From NCBI RefSeq assembly GCF_902499115.1, contig NZ_CABVPN010000023.1, positions 62,001-126,000 on the forward strand: a stretch of DNA of 64,000 nt, written 5' to 3'. Numbering within the stretch: position 1 is the first letter of the stretch; each line of letters starts with the position of its first letter. Made by a program: the position numbers and the translations under genes. This stretch comes from Burkholderia diffusa. Lineage in GTDB: Bacteria > Pseudomonadota > Gammaproteobacteria > Burkholderiales > Burkholderiaceae. The notes under the pieces were generated by a model that saw only the letters and a program-made list of their open reading frames with translations, did not search any database and had not been told where the DNA came from. Below, piece after piece: positions 8,070-17,212 of this stretch.

Positions 8070-10244
8070 TTACGCGCCGTGCTGCTGCGCCTTGTACGCG
8101 AGCCGGAACCGATGCAGCAGCGGCTCGGTATAGCCGCTCGGCTGCGACGTGCCCTGCAGGGCCAGCGCGCACGCGGCCTTGAATGCCGTCGACTGGTCAT
8201 AGCCGGGCGCCATGGGGCGATAGTTCGGGTCGCCGGCATTCTGCTGATCGACGACGCGCGCCATCCGCTTGAACACGTCGAGCACGAACGCCTCGGTGAT
8301 CACGCCGTGGCGCAGCCAGTTCGCGATGTGCTGGCTCGAGATGCGCAGCGTCGCGCGGTCTTCCATCAGGCCGACGTCGTGAATGTCCGGTACCTTCGAG
8401 CAACCGACGCCCTGTTCGACCCAGCGCACGACGTAGCCGAGGATGCCCTGCGCGTTGTTCTCGACTTCGCTCAGGATCTCGGCCTCGCTCCACTCGGCGC
8501 GTTCGACGACCGGCACGGTCAGCAGGCCTTCGAGCAGCGCGTCGCGTTCGCTGGCGTACGGCGTCTTCTCGAGTTCCTGCTGGACAGCCTGCACGTCGAC
8601 GAGGTGGTAGTGCAGCGCGTGCAGCGTCGCGGCGGTCGGGGACGGCACCCACGCGGTGTTCGCGCCGGCGCGCGGATGCGCGATCTTCTGCTCGAGCATC
8701 GCATGCATCAGGTCCGGCATCGCCCACATGCCCTTGCCGATCTGCGCGCGGCCGCGCAGGCCGGCCGACAGGCCCGCGAGCACGTTGTTGCGCTCGTACG
8801 ACTGGATCCATGCCGACGACTTCATGTCGCCCTTGCGGATCATCGGGCCGGCTTCCATCGCGGTGTGCATCTCGTCGCCGGTGCGATCGAGGAAGCCGGT
8901 GTTGATGAACGCGACGCGCGCGGCGGCGGCGGCGATACAGGCGGCGAGGTTCACGCTCGTGCGGCGCTCCTCGTCCATGATGCCCATCTTCAGCGTGTTG
9001 CGCGGCAGGCCGTACAGGTCCTCGATGCGCGCGAACAGCGTGTCGGCGAACGCGACTTCGACCGGGCCGTGCATCTTCGGCTTCACGATGTAGATCGAGC
9101 CCGTGCGCGAGTTGCGCTTCGCCTTCAGGTCATGCAGCGAGCACAGCACCGTGACGACGCCGTCGAGGATGCCTTCCGGAATCTCGTTGCCGTCGCGGTC
9201 GAGCACCGCGCCGTTGGTCATCAGGTGGCCCACGTTGCGCACGAACAGCAGCGAGCGGCCGTGCAGCGTCAGCGTGCCGCCGGCCGGCGTCGTGTATTCG
9301 CGATCGGCGTTCAGGCGGCGCGTGAAGGTCTTGCCGCCCTTCGCGACTTCCTCGACCAGCGTGCCCTGCATCAGGCCGAGCCAGTTGCGATACAGCTGGA
9401 CCTTGTCGTCGGCGTCGACCGCCGCGACCGAATCCTCGCAGTCGATGATCGTGCTGACCGCGGCTTCGAGCACGACGTCCTTCACGTTCGCGAGATCGGC
9501 GCGGCCGATGGGGGTCGACGCATCGATCTGGATCTCGAGGTGCAGGCCGTTGTGCTTCAGCAGGATCGCGGACGGTGCGCCTGCCGCGCCTTGATAGCCG
9601 ACGAACTGCGCCGGCTGCGCGAGATGCACGACACCCTTGCCGGTTTCGACGGCGAGCTGGCCGTCCTCCACGCGATAGCGCAGTGCGTCGCGGTGCGAGC
9701 CGCTCGCGAGCGGCGCCGCGTTGTCGAGCACTTCACGCGCGTAGTCGATCACGCGCTGGCCGCGCGTCGGGTTGTAGGCCGTGGTGCGTTCGGCGCCGCC
9801 GTCCTCCGGCAGCGCGTCGGTGCCGTACAGCGCGTCGTACAGGCTGCCCCAGCGTGCGTTCGCGGCGTTCAGCGCATAGCGCGCGTTCGACAGCGGCACG
9901 ACGAGCTGCGGGCCGGCCTGCGTCGCGATCTCGCTGTCGACGTGCGCGGTGGCTGCCGCGACGTTCGACGGGACCGGCACGAGATAGCCGATCTGTTCGA
10001 GGAACGCGCGATACGCGGCATGGTCGCGCACCGGGCCGGGGTGCGCGCGATGCCACGCGTCGAGTTCCTGCTGCAGGCGGTCGCGTTCCGCGAGCAGTTC
10101 GCGGTTGCGCGGCGCGAGGTCGTGCACCAGGGCCGAGAAACCGCTCCAGAATGCGGTCTTGTCGATACCGGTGCCCGGCAGTGCTTCGTTTTCAATGAAC
10201 TGGCTCAGCGCTGGCGCGACTTGCAGTCCTGCTTGGTCGATCAT
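8070..10244 (-). CDS. glcB: Malate synthase G
   Basis: 724 residues, the usual length of the large monomeric malate synthase, which condenses glyoxylate with acetyl-CoA to malate. Visible family segments are the start MIDQAGLQVAPALSQFIENE, STIIDCEDSVAAVDADDK, GRSLLFVRNVGHLMTNGAV, KMGIMDEERRTSVNL and the C-terminal QGVGCSKVPDIHDVGLMEDR. It is the last gene of the leftward glc operon and takes up the glyoxylate made by GlcDEF. 36 bases separate it from glcG. Two hairpins follow the stop. Confidence 0.97.
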   Translation of the reverse strand: MIDQAGLQVAPALSQFIENEALPGTGIDKTAFWSGFSALVHDLAPRNRELLAERDRLQQELDAWHRAHPGPVRDHAAYRAFLEQIGYLVPVPSNVAAATAHVDSEIATQAGPQLVVPLSNARYALNAANARWGSLYDALYGTDALPEDGGAERTTAYNPTRGQRVIDYAREVLDNAAPLASGSHRDALRYRVEDGQLAVETGKGVVHLAQPAQFVGYQGAAGAPSAILLKHNGLHLEIQIDASTPIGRADLANVKDVVLEAAVSTIIDCEDSVAAVDADDKVQLYRNWLGLMQGTLVEEVAKGGKTFTRRLNADREYTTPAGGTLTLHGRSLLFVRNVGHLMTNGAVLDRDGNEIPEGILDGVVTVLCSLHDLKAKRNSRTGSIYIVKPKMHGPVEVAFADTLFARIEDLYGLPRNTLKMGIMDEERRTSVNLAACIAAAAARVAFINTGFLDRTGDEMHTAMEAGPMIRKGDMKSSAWIQSYERNNVLAGLSAGLRGRAQIGKGMWAMPDLMHAMLEQKIAHPRAGANTAWVPSPTAATLHALHYHLVDVQAVQQELEKTPYASERDALLEGLLTVPVVERAEWSEAEILSEVENNAQGILGYVVRWVEQGVGCSKVPDIHDVGLMEDRATLRISSQHIANWLRHGVITEAFVLDVFKRMARVVDQQNAGDPNYRPMAPGYDQSTAFKAACALALQGTSQPSGYTEPLLHRFRLAYKAQQHGA

Positions 10245-10280
10245 CGTGATTCCTCCCGGGGAATGAAAAACGCGCGCGGA

Positions 10281-10685
10281 TCAGGCCGCGACGCTTTGTG
10301 TGCCGGCGCGGGCGATCTGCGCATCCTGTTCGGAATTTACGCCAGACACACCGATCGCGCCCGCAATGCGGCCTTCCACCGTCACCGGCACGCCGCCTTC
10401 GAGCAACCCCGTCAGCGGCACGCTCAGAAACGCCGTGCGGCCACCGTTGATCATATCCTCATACGCCTTCGTCTCGCGACGGCCGAGCGCCGCCGCGCGC
10501 GCCTTGTCCTGCGCGATGCAGGCGCTGGCCGCCGATGCACCGTCGAGGCGTGCGAACGCGAGCAGGTGCCCGCCGTCGTCGACGATGGCGATCGACACGG
10601 CCCAGCCGTGACGCTCGGCTTCCGCGCGGGCGGCGGCGAGCATGCGGTCGACGTCGGCGAGTTCGAGTTCGGGCTTCGTTTTCAT
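10281..10685 (-). CDS. glcG: GlcG / HbpS-family protein
   Basis: 134 residues forming a single GlcG/HbpS (DUF336) domain: VSIAIVDDGGHLLAFARLDG, FLSVPLTGLLEGGVPV and a glycine-rich end GRIAGAIGVSGVNSEQDAQIA. Family members sit in glycolate operons and some bind haem or act in glycol metabolism; no defined catalytic role is established for GlcG in glycolate use. It lies between glcF and glcB on the same strand with gaps of 22 and 36 bases, so it is co-transcribed. Confidence 0.9.
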   Translation of the reverse strand: MKTKPELELADVDRMLAAARAEAERHGWAVSIAIVDDGGHLLAFARLDGASAASACIAQDKARAAALGRRETKAYEDMINGGRTAFLSVPLTGLLEGGVPVTVEGRIAGAIGVSGVNSEQDAQIARAGTQSVAA

Positions 10686-10707
10686 GGCGTTCCTCCGGAA
10701 TCAGCGG

Positions 10708-11928
10708 TCAGTTGACGAGTCGGTTGTCGACGAGCTCTATCCAGTGGCGCACGCGCGTGCGGCCCGCGCCGTTCAGGTGAGTCTGGCAGCCGATGTTGGC
10801 CGTGACAATCAGGTCCGGCCGTGCGGCTTCGAGCGCGTCGAGCTTGTTGTCGCGCAGTTTGGTGGCGAGTTCGGGCTGCGTCAGCGCATAGGTGCCGGCG
10901 GAGCCGCAGCACAGGTGGCCGTCGGCGACATTCGTCAGATCGAAGCCGAGCCGCGTCAGGATGCTCTCCACCGCGCCGCCGAGCCGCTGCGCATGCTGCA
11001 GCGTGCACGGGCAATGAACCGCGACGCGACGCTGCGTCGCATCGGCCAGCGCGTCGAGCGGCTCGGCCGCGATCACTTCCGCGAGGTCGCGCGCGAGCGC
11101 GCTGACGCGCCGCGCCTTGTCGGCATAGACGGGGTCGGAGCGCAGCAGGTCGCCGTATTCCTTCACGAACGCGCCGCAGCCGCTCGCCGTCAGCACGATC
11201 GCTTCCGCGCCGGCCGCGATCGCGGGCCACCATGCATCGATGTTGCGGCGTGCGCGTGCGAGCCCGGCATCCTGCGCGTTCAGGTGATATTCGGTCGCGC
11301 CGCAGCAGCCGGCCTCGCGCGCGGGCGTCACGCTGATGCCGAGCCGGTCGAGCACGCGCGCGGCGGCCGCGTTCGTGTTCGGCGACAGCGAAGGCTGCAC
11401 GCAGCCTTCCAGCATCAGCACGCGCCGGGCGTGGCGCACGGGCGGGCGCGGCATGGCGGCGGGCACGGTGGCCGGGATCTTGTCCTGCAGCGTGCCGGGC
11501 AGCAGCGGGCGCAGCGCGCGGCCGGCCTTCAGCAGCGCGGCGAAGGTCGCCGGCCGCGGCACGACGTGACGCAGGCCGGCGCGCAGCAGGCGCTCGCGCG
11601 CCGGACGCCGCGCGCGTTTCTCGGCTTCCGCGCGGCCGATGTCGAGCAGCGTGTGATAGCGCACGCCGGACGGACAGGTCGTTTCGCAGTTGCGGCAGGT
11701 CAGGCAGCGGTCGAGATGCTGCTGCGTGCGCTCGCCGCACGGTTCGCCTTCGAGCATTTGCTTGATCAGGTAGATGCGTCCGCGCGGCCCGTCGAGCTCG
11801 TTGCCGAGCACCTGGTAGGTCGGGCAGGTCGCATTGCAGAAGCCGCAGTGCACGCACGCGCGCAGGATCGCTTCCGCTTCGTCGGCCCGGTCGAGGGCCT
11901 TGCTGGCTTCGCTGAGATTGGTTTGCAT
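10708..11928 (-). CDS. glcF: Glycolate oxidase iron-sulfur subunit
   Basis: 406 residues. Two ferredoxin-type 4Fe-4S clusters are bound near the N-terminus (CVHCGFCNATCP at about residues 30-41 and CLTCRNCETTCPSG about 82-95). Two CCG domains follow with the paired cysteines in EAGCCGATEYH and GHLCCGSAGTYALTQPE. The subunit passes electrons from the flavin subunits to the quinone pool at the inner membrane. It lies 24 bases after glcE and 22 before glcG. Confidence 0.96.
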   Translation of the reverse strand: MQTNLSEASKALDRADEAEAILRACVHCGFCNATCPTYQVLGNELDGPRGRIYLIKQMLEGEPCGERTQQHLDRCLTCRNCETTCPSGVRYHTLLDIGRAEAEKRARRPARERLLRAGLRHVVPRPATFAALLKAGRALRPLLPGTLQDKIPATVPAAMPRPPVRHARRVLMLEGCVQPSLSPNTNAAAARVLDRLGISVTPAREAGCCGATEYHLNAQDAGLARARRNIDAWWPAIAAGAEAIVLTASGCGAFVKEYGDLLRSDPVYADKARRVSALARDLAEVIAAEPLDALADATQRRVAVHCPCTLQHAQRLGGAVESILTRLGFDLTNVADGHLCCGSAGTYALTQPELATKLRDNKLDALEAARPDLIVTANIGCQTHLNGAGRTRVRHWIELVDNRLVN

Positions 11929-11952
11929 CGGCGGTTCGAAGTCGGGTTGGCG

Positions 11953-13035
11953 TCAGACGTCCGCGTACAGGCGGCCGGGATTGAAAATCGCATGCGGATC
12001 GAGCTGCGCCTTCAGCTGGCGATGCACGCGCAGCAGCGCGGGCGGCAACGGCTGGAACGGCTCGGACGTCGTGCCGGCCGTGAAGCAGGTCGCGTGGCCG
12101 CCCCACTGCGCGGCGAACCGCTGCACGTCGGCCGGTGCGGCGTCGGTTTTCAGCCAGCGCTGCGCGCCGCCCCAGTCGACGAGCACCGCGTCGGCGAGCG
12201 GGTCGAGCGGCGCGGCGGCCGGCACCGACACGCGCCACAGCGGGCGGGGATCGTCGAAGAACGGCAGCGACAGGTCGCGCAGCCGCGCCCAGAACCCGTC
12301 GTCGCGATCGTCCATGCGCTCGCCGCCGATCGTGTCGCGCGCGGCCTTCACCGAGCCCTCGCCGCCTTCGAGGCGCACGCGCAGCACGCCGTCCGCGTGG
12401 CAGGCGCCCGCGAGCGGCAGCCCCGCGCGCCGCCACCCGGCGACGCGTTGCACGGCTTCGCCCGCAGTGAGCGGCAACGCGAGATCGCCGGTCGCGCGCG
12501 GCTTCGGCAGCACCTTCAGCGACACCTCCGTCACGACGCCGAGGCAGCCGAAGCTGCCCGCGAGCAGCCGCGACACGTCGTAGCCCGCGACGTTCTTCAT
12601 CACCTCGCCGCCGAAACGCAGATGTTTCGCGTGGCCGGTGATCACGCGGCAGCCGAGCACAAAGTCGCGCACCGCGCCGGCCCACGGGCGGCGCGGCCCC
12701 GATAGCGCGGCCGCGAACATCCCGCCGACGGTGGCCGCGCCGCCGAACGTCGGCGGCTCGCACGGCAGCATCTGGCCCGCCGCGTCGAGCATCGCGTCGA
12801 GTTCGGCGAGCGGCGTGCCCGCGCGCGCGGTGATGACGAGTTCGGTCGGGTCGTACGCGACGATGCCGCGATGCGTGCGCACGTCGAGCGTGCGGCCTTC
12901 GACGGCGCGGCCGACGAACGCCTTCGTGCCCGCGCCGCGAATGTGCAGCGGCTGGCGATCGTGGATCGCGGCGTCGACCTGGGCGACGAGCGCCGCGCTG
13001 TCGTCGATCGATTCGGGTTCGCGTTCGCGTCGCAT
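11953..13035 (-). CDS. glcE: Glycolate oxidase FAD-binding subunit
   Basis: 360 residues from the ATG at 13035, which overlaps the glcD stop as ATGA; the frame is open further upstream inside glcD but that part is shadow sequence. It is a shortened FAD_binding_4 (PCMH) protein: GRTLDVRTHRGIVAYDPTEL, ATVGGMFAAALSGPRRPWAG and GGEVMKNVAGYDVSRLLAGS are the expected FAD-contact segments. It acts with GlcD and GlcF in the membrane-associated glycolate oxidase that turns glycolate into glyoxylate. The stop-start overlap indicates translational coupling to glcD. Confidence 0.95.
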   Translation of the reverse strand: MRREREPESIDDSAALVAQVDAAIHDRQPLHIRGAGTKAFVGRAVEGRTLDVRTHRGIVAYDPTELVITARAGTPLAELDAMLDAAGQMLPCEPPTFGGAATVGGMFAAALSGPRRPWAGAVRDFVLGCRVITGHAKHLRFGGEVMKNVAGYDVSRLLAGSFGCLGVVTEVSLKVLPKPRATGDLALPLTAGEAVQRVAGWRRAGLPLAGACHADGVLRVRLEGGEGSVKAARDTIGGERMDDRDDGFWARLRDLSLPFFDDPRPLWRVSVPAAAPLDPLADAVLVDWGGAQRWLKTDAAPADVQRFAAQWGGHATCFTAGTTSEPFQPLPPALLRVHRQLKAQLDPHAIFNPGRLYADV

Positions 13036-14534
13036 CAGAAGCGCTCCAGTTCGGGAAACGGCAGCTTGCCGTGATGGACGTGCATCGCGCCGAACTCCGC
13101 GCAGCGATGCAGCGTCGGGATGTTCTTGCCGGGATTGAGCAGGCGCCGCGGATCGAACGCGGCCTTCACCGCGTGGAAGAACGTGATTTCGTCGGCGTTG
13201 AACTGCACGCACATCTGGTTGATCTTCTCGCGCCCGACGCCGTGTTCGCCGGTGATGCTGCCGCCCACGGCGACGCACAGCTCCAGGATCTTGCCGCCGA
13301 GCGCCTCCGCGCGGTCGAGCTCGCCGGGACGGTTCGCGTCGAACAGGATCAGCGGATGCATGTTGCCGTCGCCCGCATGGAACACGTTCGCGACCGGCAG
13401 CGCGTATTCGGCCGAGAGCGCGGCGATCCCTTCGAGCACGCGCGGCAGTTCGCGGCGCGGGATCGTGCCGTCCATGCAGTAGTAGTCGGGCGACATGCGG
13501 CCGACCGCCGGGAACGCGTTCTTGCGGCCGGCCCAGAAACGCTGACGCTCCGCTTCGTCGCGCGCGACGCGGATTTCCGACGCGCCGGCCTCACGCAGCA
13601 GCGCGGCGACGCGTTCGGCGTCTTCGTCGACATCGGTCGCCGCGCCGTCGAGTTCGCACAGCAGGATCGCCTGCGCGTCGACCGGATAGCCCGCGTGGAT
13701 GAAGTCTTCGGCCGCACGGATCGCGAGGTTGTCCATCATCTCGAGCCCGCCGGGGATCACGCCCGCGCCGATGATCCGCGCGACCGCCGCACCGGCTTCG
13801 GCGACGTCGTCGAAGCTCGCCATCAACACCTTCACGCTCGGCGGCTTCGGCAGCAGCTTGACCGTCACCTCGGTGACGATGCCCAGCATCCCCTCCGAGC
13901 CGGTGAACAGCGCGAGCAGGTCGAAGCCGGGGGCGTCGAGCGCGTCGGCGCCGAACGTGAGCGTGTCGCCGTCGATCGTCAGGATCTCGACCTTCAGGAT
14001 GTTGTGCACCGTCAGCCCGTATTTGAGGCAATGCACGCCGCCCGCGTTTTCGGCGACGTTGCCGCCGATCGAGCACGCGATCTGCGACGACGGATCGGGC
14101 GCGTAGTAGAGGCCGTGCGGCGCGGCCGCTTGCGAGATCGCGAGGTTGCGCACGCCGGGCTGCACGCGCGCGATGCCGGCATCGGGGTCGATGTCGAGAA
14201 TCTTGTTGAACTTCGACATGACGAGCAGGAGGCCCTTTTCGAGCGGCATCGCGCCGCCCGACAGGCCCGTGCCCGCGCCCCGCGCGACCACCGGCACGCT
14301 GTGCGCGGCCGCGACGCGCAGCACCGCGCGCACCTGCTCGACCGTGTCGGGCAGCACGACCGCGAGCGGCACCGTGCGGTATGCGGCGAGGCCGTCGCAT
14401 TCGAACGGCTTGAGCGCCTCGCGCTCGTGCAGCACGTCGAGGCCGGGCGCAGCCGCGTGCAGTGCGGCAACGAGTGTGTCGCGGTCGACGGTCGCCAGCG
14501 GGCCGTCGATCCGTTCGTCGTAGGTGAAACTCAT
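13035..14534 (-). CDS. glcD: Glycolate oxidase catalytic flavoprotein subunit
   Basis: 499 residues, first gene of the leftward operon. The FAD_binding_4 domain shows VPVVARGAGTGLSGGAMPLE, ACSIGGNVAENAGGVHCLKY and LLALFTGSEGMLGIVTEVTV; the FAD-oxidase C-terminal domain carries VFHAGDGNMHPLILFD and GSITGEHGVGREK, whose histidines are the usual active-site and metal ligands of the D-lactate/glycolate oxidase family. It oxidises glycolate (and often D-lactate) to glyoxylate. The promoter lies in the 232-base gap shared with glcC. Confidence 0.96.
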   Translation of the reverse strand: MSFTYDERIDGPLATVDRDTLVAALHAAAPGLDVLHEREALKPFECDGLAAYRTVPLAVVLPDTVEQVRAVLRVAAAHSVPVVARGAGTGLSGGAMPLEKGLLLVMSKFNKILDIDPDAGIARVQPGVRNLAISQAAAPHGLYYAPDPSSQIACSIGGNVAENAGGVHCLKYGLTVHNILKVEILTIDGDTLTFGADALDAPGFDLLALFTGSEGMLGIVTEVTVKLLPKPPSVKVLMASFDDVAEAGAAVARIIGAGVIPGGLEMMDNLAIRAAEDFIHAGYPVDAQAILLCELDGAATDVDEDAERVAALLREAGASEIRVARDEAERQRFWAGRKNAFPAVGRMSPDYYCMDGTIPRRELPRVLEGIAALSAEYALPVANVFHAGDGNMHPLILFDANRPGELDRAEALGGKILELCVAVGGSITGEHGVGREKINQMCVQFNADEITFFHAVKAAFDPRRLLNPGKNIPTLHRCAEFGAMHVHHGKLPFPELERF

Positions 14535-14647
14535 CGTGTGTCTCCGTCTCCACCCTCTTCATCATGCAGGCGGCCGCGGCATGCGCGGCGCACCGGATGG
14601 ACGGCATTCTTGGCGGGCGGAGGGGGTATGTCCAGACGTCGCCAGCG

Positions 14648-14658
14648 TGGTCATACCA
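14648..14658. promoter_or_regulatory. GntR/FadR-type operator, distal copy (probable GlcC site)
   Basis: TGGTCATACCA, an imperfect palindrome matching the TNGTnnnACNA consensus of FadR-subfamily regulators. It lies 114 bases upstream of the glcD start, in the divergent glcD-glcC gap, and is repeated exactly at 14754. Confidence 0.8.
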
Positions 14659-14753
14659 GTTTTTCGAGACGTGCCTGTCGAGGGGCATCGATCGAGGGGA
14701 AAAACCCAATTCAAACAAGGGATTGTGAGAAAATCAACGACATTCGCCCAAAG

Positions 14754-14764
14754 TGGTCATACCA
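14754..14764. promoter_or_regulatory. GntR/FadR-type operator, proximal copy at the glcC start
   Basis: Second exact copy of TGGTCATACCA, ending two bases before the glcC ATG at 14767 and 106 bases (about ten helical turns) from the first copy. Its position suggests autoregulation of glcC and possibly looping between the two sites. Confidence 0.8.
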
Positions 14765-14766
14765 GT

Positions 14767-15537
14767 ATGGAAAAGCAGGATCGACAAGCGCCGGCGCGCA
14801 ATGTCGCCGACGTCGTTGCCGAGCGGATCGAGCAACTGATCGTCGACGGCGTGCTCAAGGCCGGGCAGGCGCTGCCGTCCGAGCGGCGGCTCACCGAGAA
14901 GCTCGGCGTGTCGCGCACGGCCGTGCGCGAAGGGATGAAGCTGCTGCGCGCGCGCGGGATCATCGACACGACGCACGGCAAGGGCTCGTTCGTCGCGAGC
15001 CTGACCCCGCAGCGCGAGGTTTCGCCGATGATGCATCTGCTCGGCTCGCAGCCGCGCACGCTGTACGACCTGTTCGAAGTGCGCGGGATGCTCGAGACCG
15101 AAGCCGCGCGGCTCGCCGCGCTGCGCGGCACGCCCGCCGACTTCATCCTGATCAAGCGCCGATACGAGGAAATGACCGCGGCCGACGCGCAGGATCTCGA
15201 CCCGGCCGCGCGCGCGAAGCTCGACCATGCGTTCCATCTCGCGATCTGCGAGGCGTCGCACAATCCGGTGCTCGTCAACACGCTGCAGTCGCTGACGGAT
15301 CTGCTGCTCAGTTCCGTGTTCGCGTCGGTGAACAATCTCTATCACCGCGAGCCGCTGAAAAAGCAGATCGATCGGCAGCATGCGCGGCTCTACAACGCGG
15401 TGACCGGGCGGTTGCCCGACCAGGCGCGCAAGGCCGCAAGCGAGCATATCCGGCAGTGCGTCGATTATCTGCGCGAGATCGAAGCGGAGGAGCAGCGGCT
15501 CGTGCGCTCGACGCTGCGCCTCGAAGGATGGACCTGA
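14767..15537 (+). CDS. glcC: GntR-family (FadR subfamily) regulator of the glc operon
   Basis: 256 residues starting MEKQDRQAPARNVADVVAER; the frame is open upstream but the operator lies there. The N-terminal winged helix-turn-helix reads LKAGQALPSERRLTEKLGVS and RTAVREGMKLLRARGIIDTT; the C-terminal FCD effector domain includes LFEVRGMLETEAARLAALRG, KLDHAFHLAICEASHNPVL and HARLYNAVTGRLPDQARKAA, with the Asp/His residues that bind a metal-chelated small acid in this family. Orthologues sense glycolate or related acids. Divergence from glcD and two flanking operators support the GlcC call. Confidence 0.92.
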   Translation: MEKQDRQAPARNVADVVAERIEQLIVDGVLKAGQALPSERRLTEKLGVSRTAVREGMKLLRARGIIDTTHGKGSFVASLTPQREVSPMMHLLGSQPRTLYDLFEVRGMLETEAARLAALRGTPADFILIKRRYEEMTAADAQDLDPAARAKLDHAFHLAICEASHNPVLVNTLQSLTDLLLSSVFASVNNLYHREPLKKQIDRQHARLYNAVTGRLPDQARKAASEHIRQCVDYLREIEAEEQRLVRSTLRLEGWT

Positions 15538-15619
15538 GCCGCTTGAACCGGCGTGGCCGCTGGCGCCGTGACGTGCATCAGGCATATTGCGCTGGTCGCG
15601 CGGTCTCATGGATCAATAT

Positions 15620-15632
15620 GTCACAATGTGAC
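15620..15632. promoter_or_regulatory. Palindromic site upstream of the nitronate monooxygenase gene
   Basis: GTCACAATGTGAC is a palindrome with a single central base (arms GTCACA / TGTGAC), about 100 bases before the start at 15734. It has operator form; the cognate regulator is not identifiable. Confidence 0.45.
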
Positions 15633-15733
15633 CCATTTGATGCGTGGCCCGACACGACCCGTTTCGCCCTTGCGCGACACGCGCCTTCGCGGTTGACCGT
15701 GACGCGCCGCCAATCCTTGAAGGAGGACGCTGC

Positions 15734-17212
15734 ATGTCGATTCCGACGCGTGGCGACGGGCCGGAGGCCCGCGCCGTCCAGATCCTGCATCGCCCCGTCT
15801 GCGACCTGCTCGGCTGTGCATGGCCGATCGTGCTCGCGGGCATGGGCGGCGTCGCGCGAGCGGAACTCGCGAGTGCGGTGAGCGCCGCCGGCGGGTTCGG
15901 TTTTCTCGGGATGGTGCGCGAGCCGGTCGCGCTGATCCGGCGCGAGGTCGAACGGGTGCGCGCGGCCACCGAGCGGCCATTCGGCGTCAACCTGATTCCC
16001 GCGTCGACGCCGACCGAATTGCTCAATGCGCAGATCGATGCGTGTATCGAGTTGCGTGTGCCCGTGGTTGCGTTGTTCTGGGATGTGATGCCGGGCGTCG
16101 TGCAGCGTCTGCGCGATGCGGGCGTGCGGGTGGTTCATCAGGTGGGCTCGCTCGACGATGCGCGCGCGGCCGAGGCGGCCGGGGCGCAGGCGCTGATCGC
16201 TCAGGGGCGCGAGGCTGGCGGCCACGTGCGTGGTGATCGGCCGTTGGCCGAGTTGTTGCCTGAAGTGATTCGCGCGACGCGGTTGCCGGTGCTCGCGGCG
16301 GGCGGGATCGTCGACGGCGCCGACGTGGCCGCCGCGATGGCGCTCGGTGCGCAGGGGGCGGTGATGGGTACGGCGTTCATCGCGACGCACGAATCGTTCG
16401 CGCATGCGTATCACCAGCAGCGGATCGTCGATGCGCGTGAAGGCGACACGCTGTTGACCGATATCTTTCACATCAACTGGCCGCGCGGCGCGCGGGTGCG
16501 CGTGCTGCCGTCGAGTGTCACGCGTGGCGAGCGCGGTGATCCGTTCAGTGATGCGCGCGTGGTGATCGGCGACGAGGAAGGGCGGCCCATTTATCTGTTC
16601 AGCACCGACTCGCCGTTGCGTACGATGACCGGTGATTTCGAGGCGATGGCGTTGTATGCGGGCACGGGGGCCGGGCGAATTCGAGCGATCGAGTCGGCCG
16701 GCGAGGTGCTGCACCGGATCGTGTGCGATGCGGCGGCGATCGTCGAGACAAGCGCGGCTTCATCGGCTGTTGAGGTGGATGAGGCGCGTGCGGCGTTGCT
16801 CACGGCGCTCGATGAATTGCTGGAGGCGGAGCGGGCGGGGGCGCGCGTTGCATCCGAGACTGCGGCAGCGGTTACTGAGGATGCCGAACTCCACCGGCTG
16901 ATCGCGCATATTCGGCAGGACGAGGCGCACTGGTGCAGCGTGCTGGTCGACGCGATTCGGACGCTCGGTGCAATGCCGACGCGTGCGACCGGTTCATTCT
17001 ATGAAAAGGCGATGGCGATCGATGATCTGGCCGAGCGGATGGCGTTTCTGAACCGCGGGCAACGCTGGGTCGTGCGCAAACTGCAGACGCTGCTGCCGAC
17101 GCTGGCCGATCCGGATATTCATCACGCGCTGTCGTTGATGCTGGTCGCGCACGAGAAGAATATCGGCGCGGTGGATGCGCGGTTGAGGGAGAAGGGGGCG
17201 GGGAGCGTGTAG
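15734..17212 (+). CDS. Nitronate monooxygenase-like flavoprotein with extra C-terminal domain
   Basis: 492 residues; the ATG has a perfect AGGAGG 7 bases upstream. Residues about 15-335 form an FMN-binding TIM barrel of the nitronate monooxygenase / 2-nitropropane dioxygenase family: CAWPIVLAGMGGVARAELAS, FGVNLIPAS, GREAGGHVRG (with the family catalytic His), LAAGGIVDGADVAAAMALGA and QGAVMGTAFIATHES. The family oxidises alkyl nitronates such as propionate 3-nitronate. The last about 130 residues (SAVEVDEARAALLTALDELL to the end) are not part of the barrel; they are helical, rich in Glu and His (RLIAHIRQDEAHWCSVLVDA), and resemble a small ferritin-like or DUF6306-type bundle. The gene stands alone. 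Confidence 0.85.
   Translation: MSIPTRGDGPEARAVQILHRPVCDLLGCAWPIVLAGMGGVARAELASAVSAAGGFGFLGMVREPVALIRREVERVRAATERPFGVNLIPASTPTELLNAQIDACIELRVPVVALFWDVMPGVVQRLRDAGVRVVHQVGSLDDARAAEAAGAQALIAQGREAGGHVRGDRPLAELLPEVIRATRLPVLAAGGIVDGADVAAAMALGAQGAVMGTAFIATHESFAHAYHQQRIVDAREGDTLLTDIFHINWPRGARVRVLPSSVTRGERGDPFSDARVVIGDEEGRPIYLFSTDSPLRTMTGDFEAMALYAGTGAGRIRAIESAGEVLHRIVCDAAAIVETSAASSAVEVDEARAALLTALDELLEAERAGARVASETAAAVTEDAELHRLIAHIRQDEAHWCSVLVDAIRTLGAMPTRATGSFYEKAMAIDDLAERMAFLNRGQRWVVRKLQTLLPTLADPDIHHALSLMLVAHEKNIGAVDARLREKGAGSV

Noticed and set aside
7929..10715. 928-codon frame antisense to glcB and glcG
   Set aside because: Same GC-driven shadow pattern; the opposite strand carries clear malate synthase G.
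13071..15881. 936-codon frame overlapping glcD and glcC
   Set aside because: Its composition is arginine-rich shadow sequence, and it crosses a divergent promoter and two operators.
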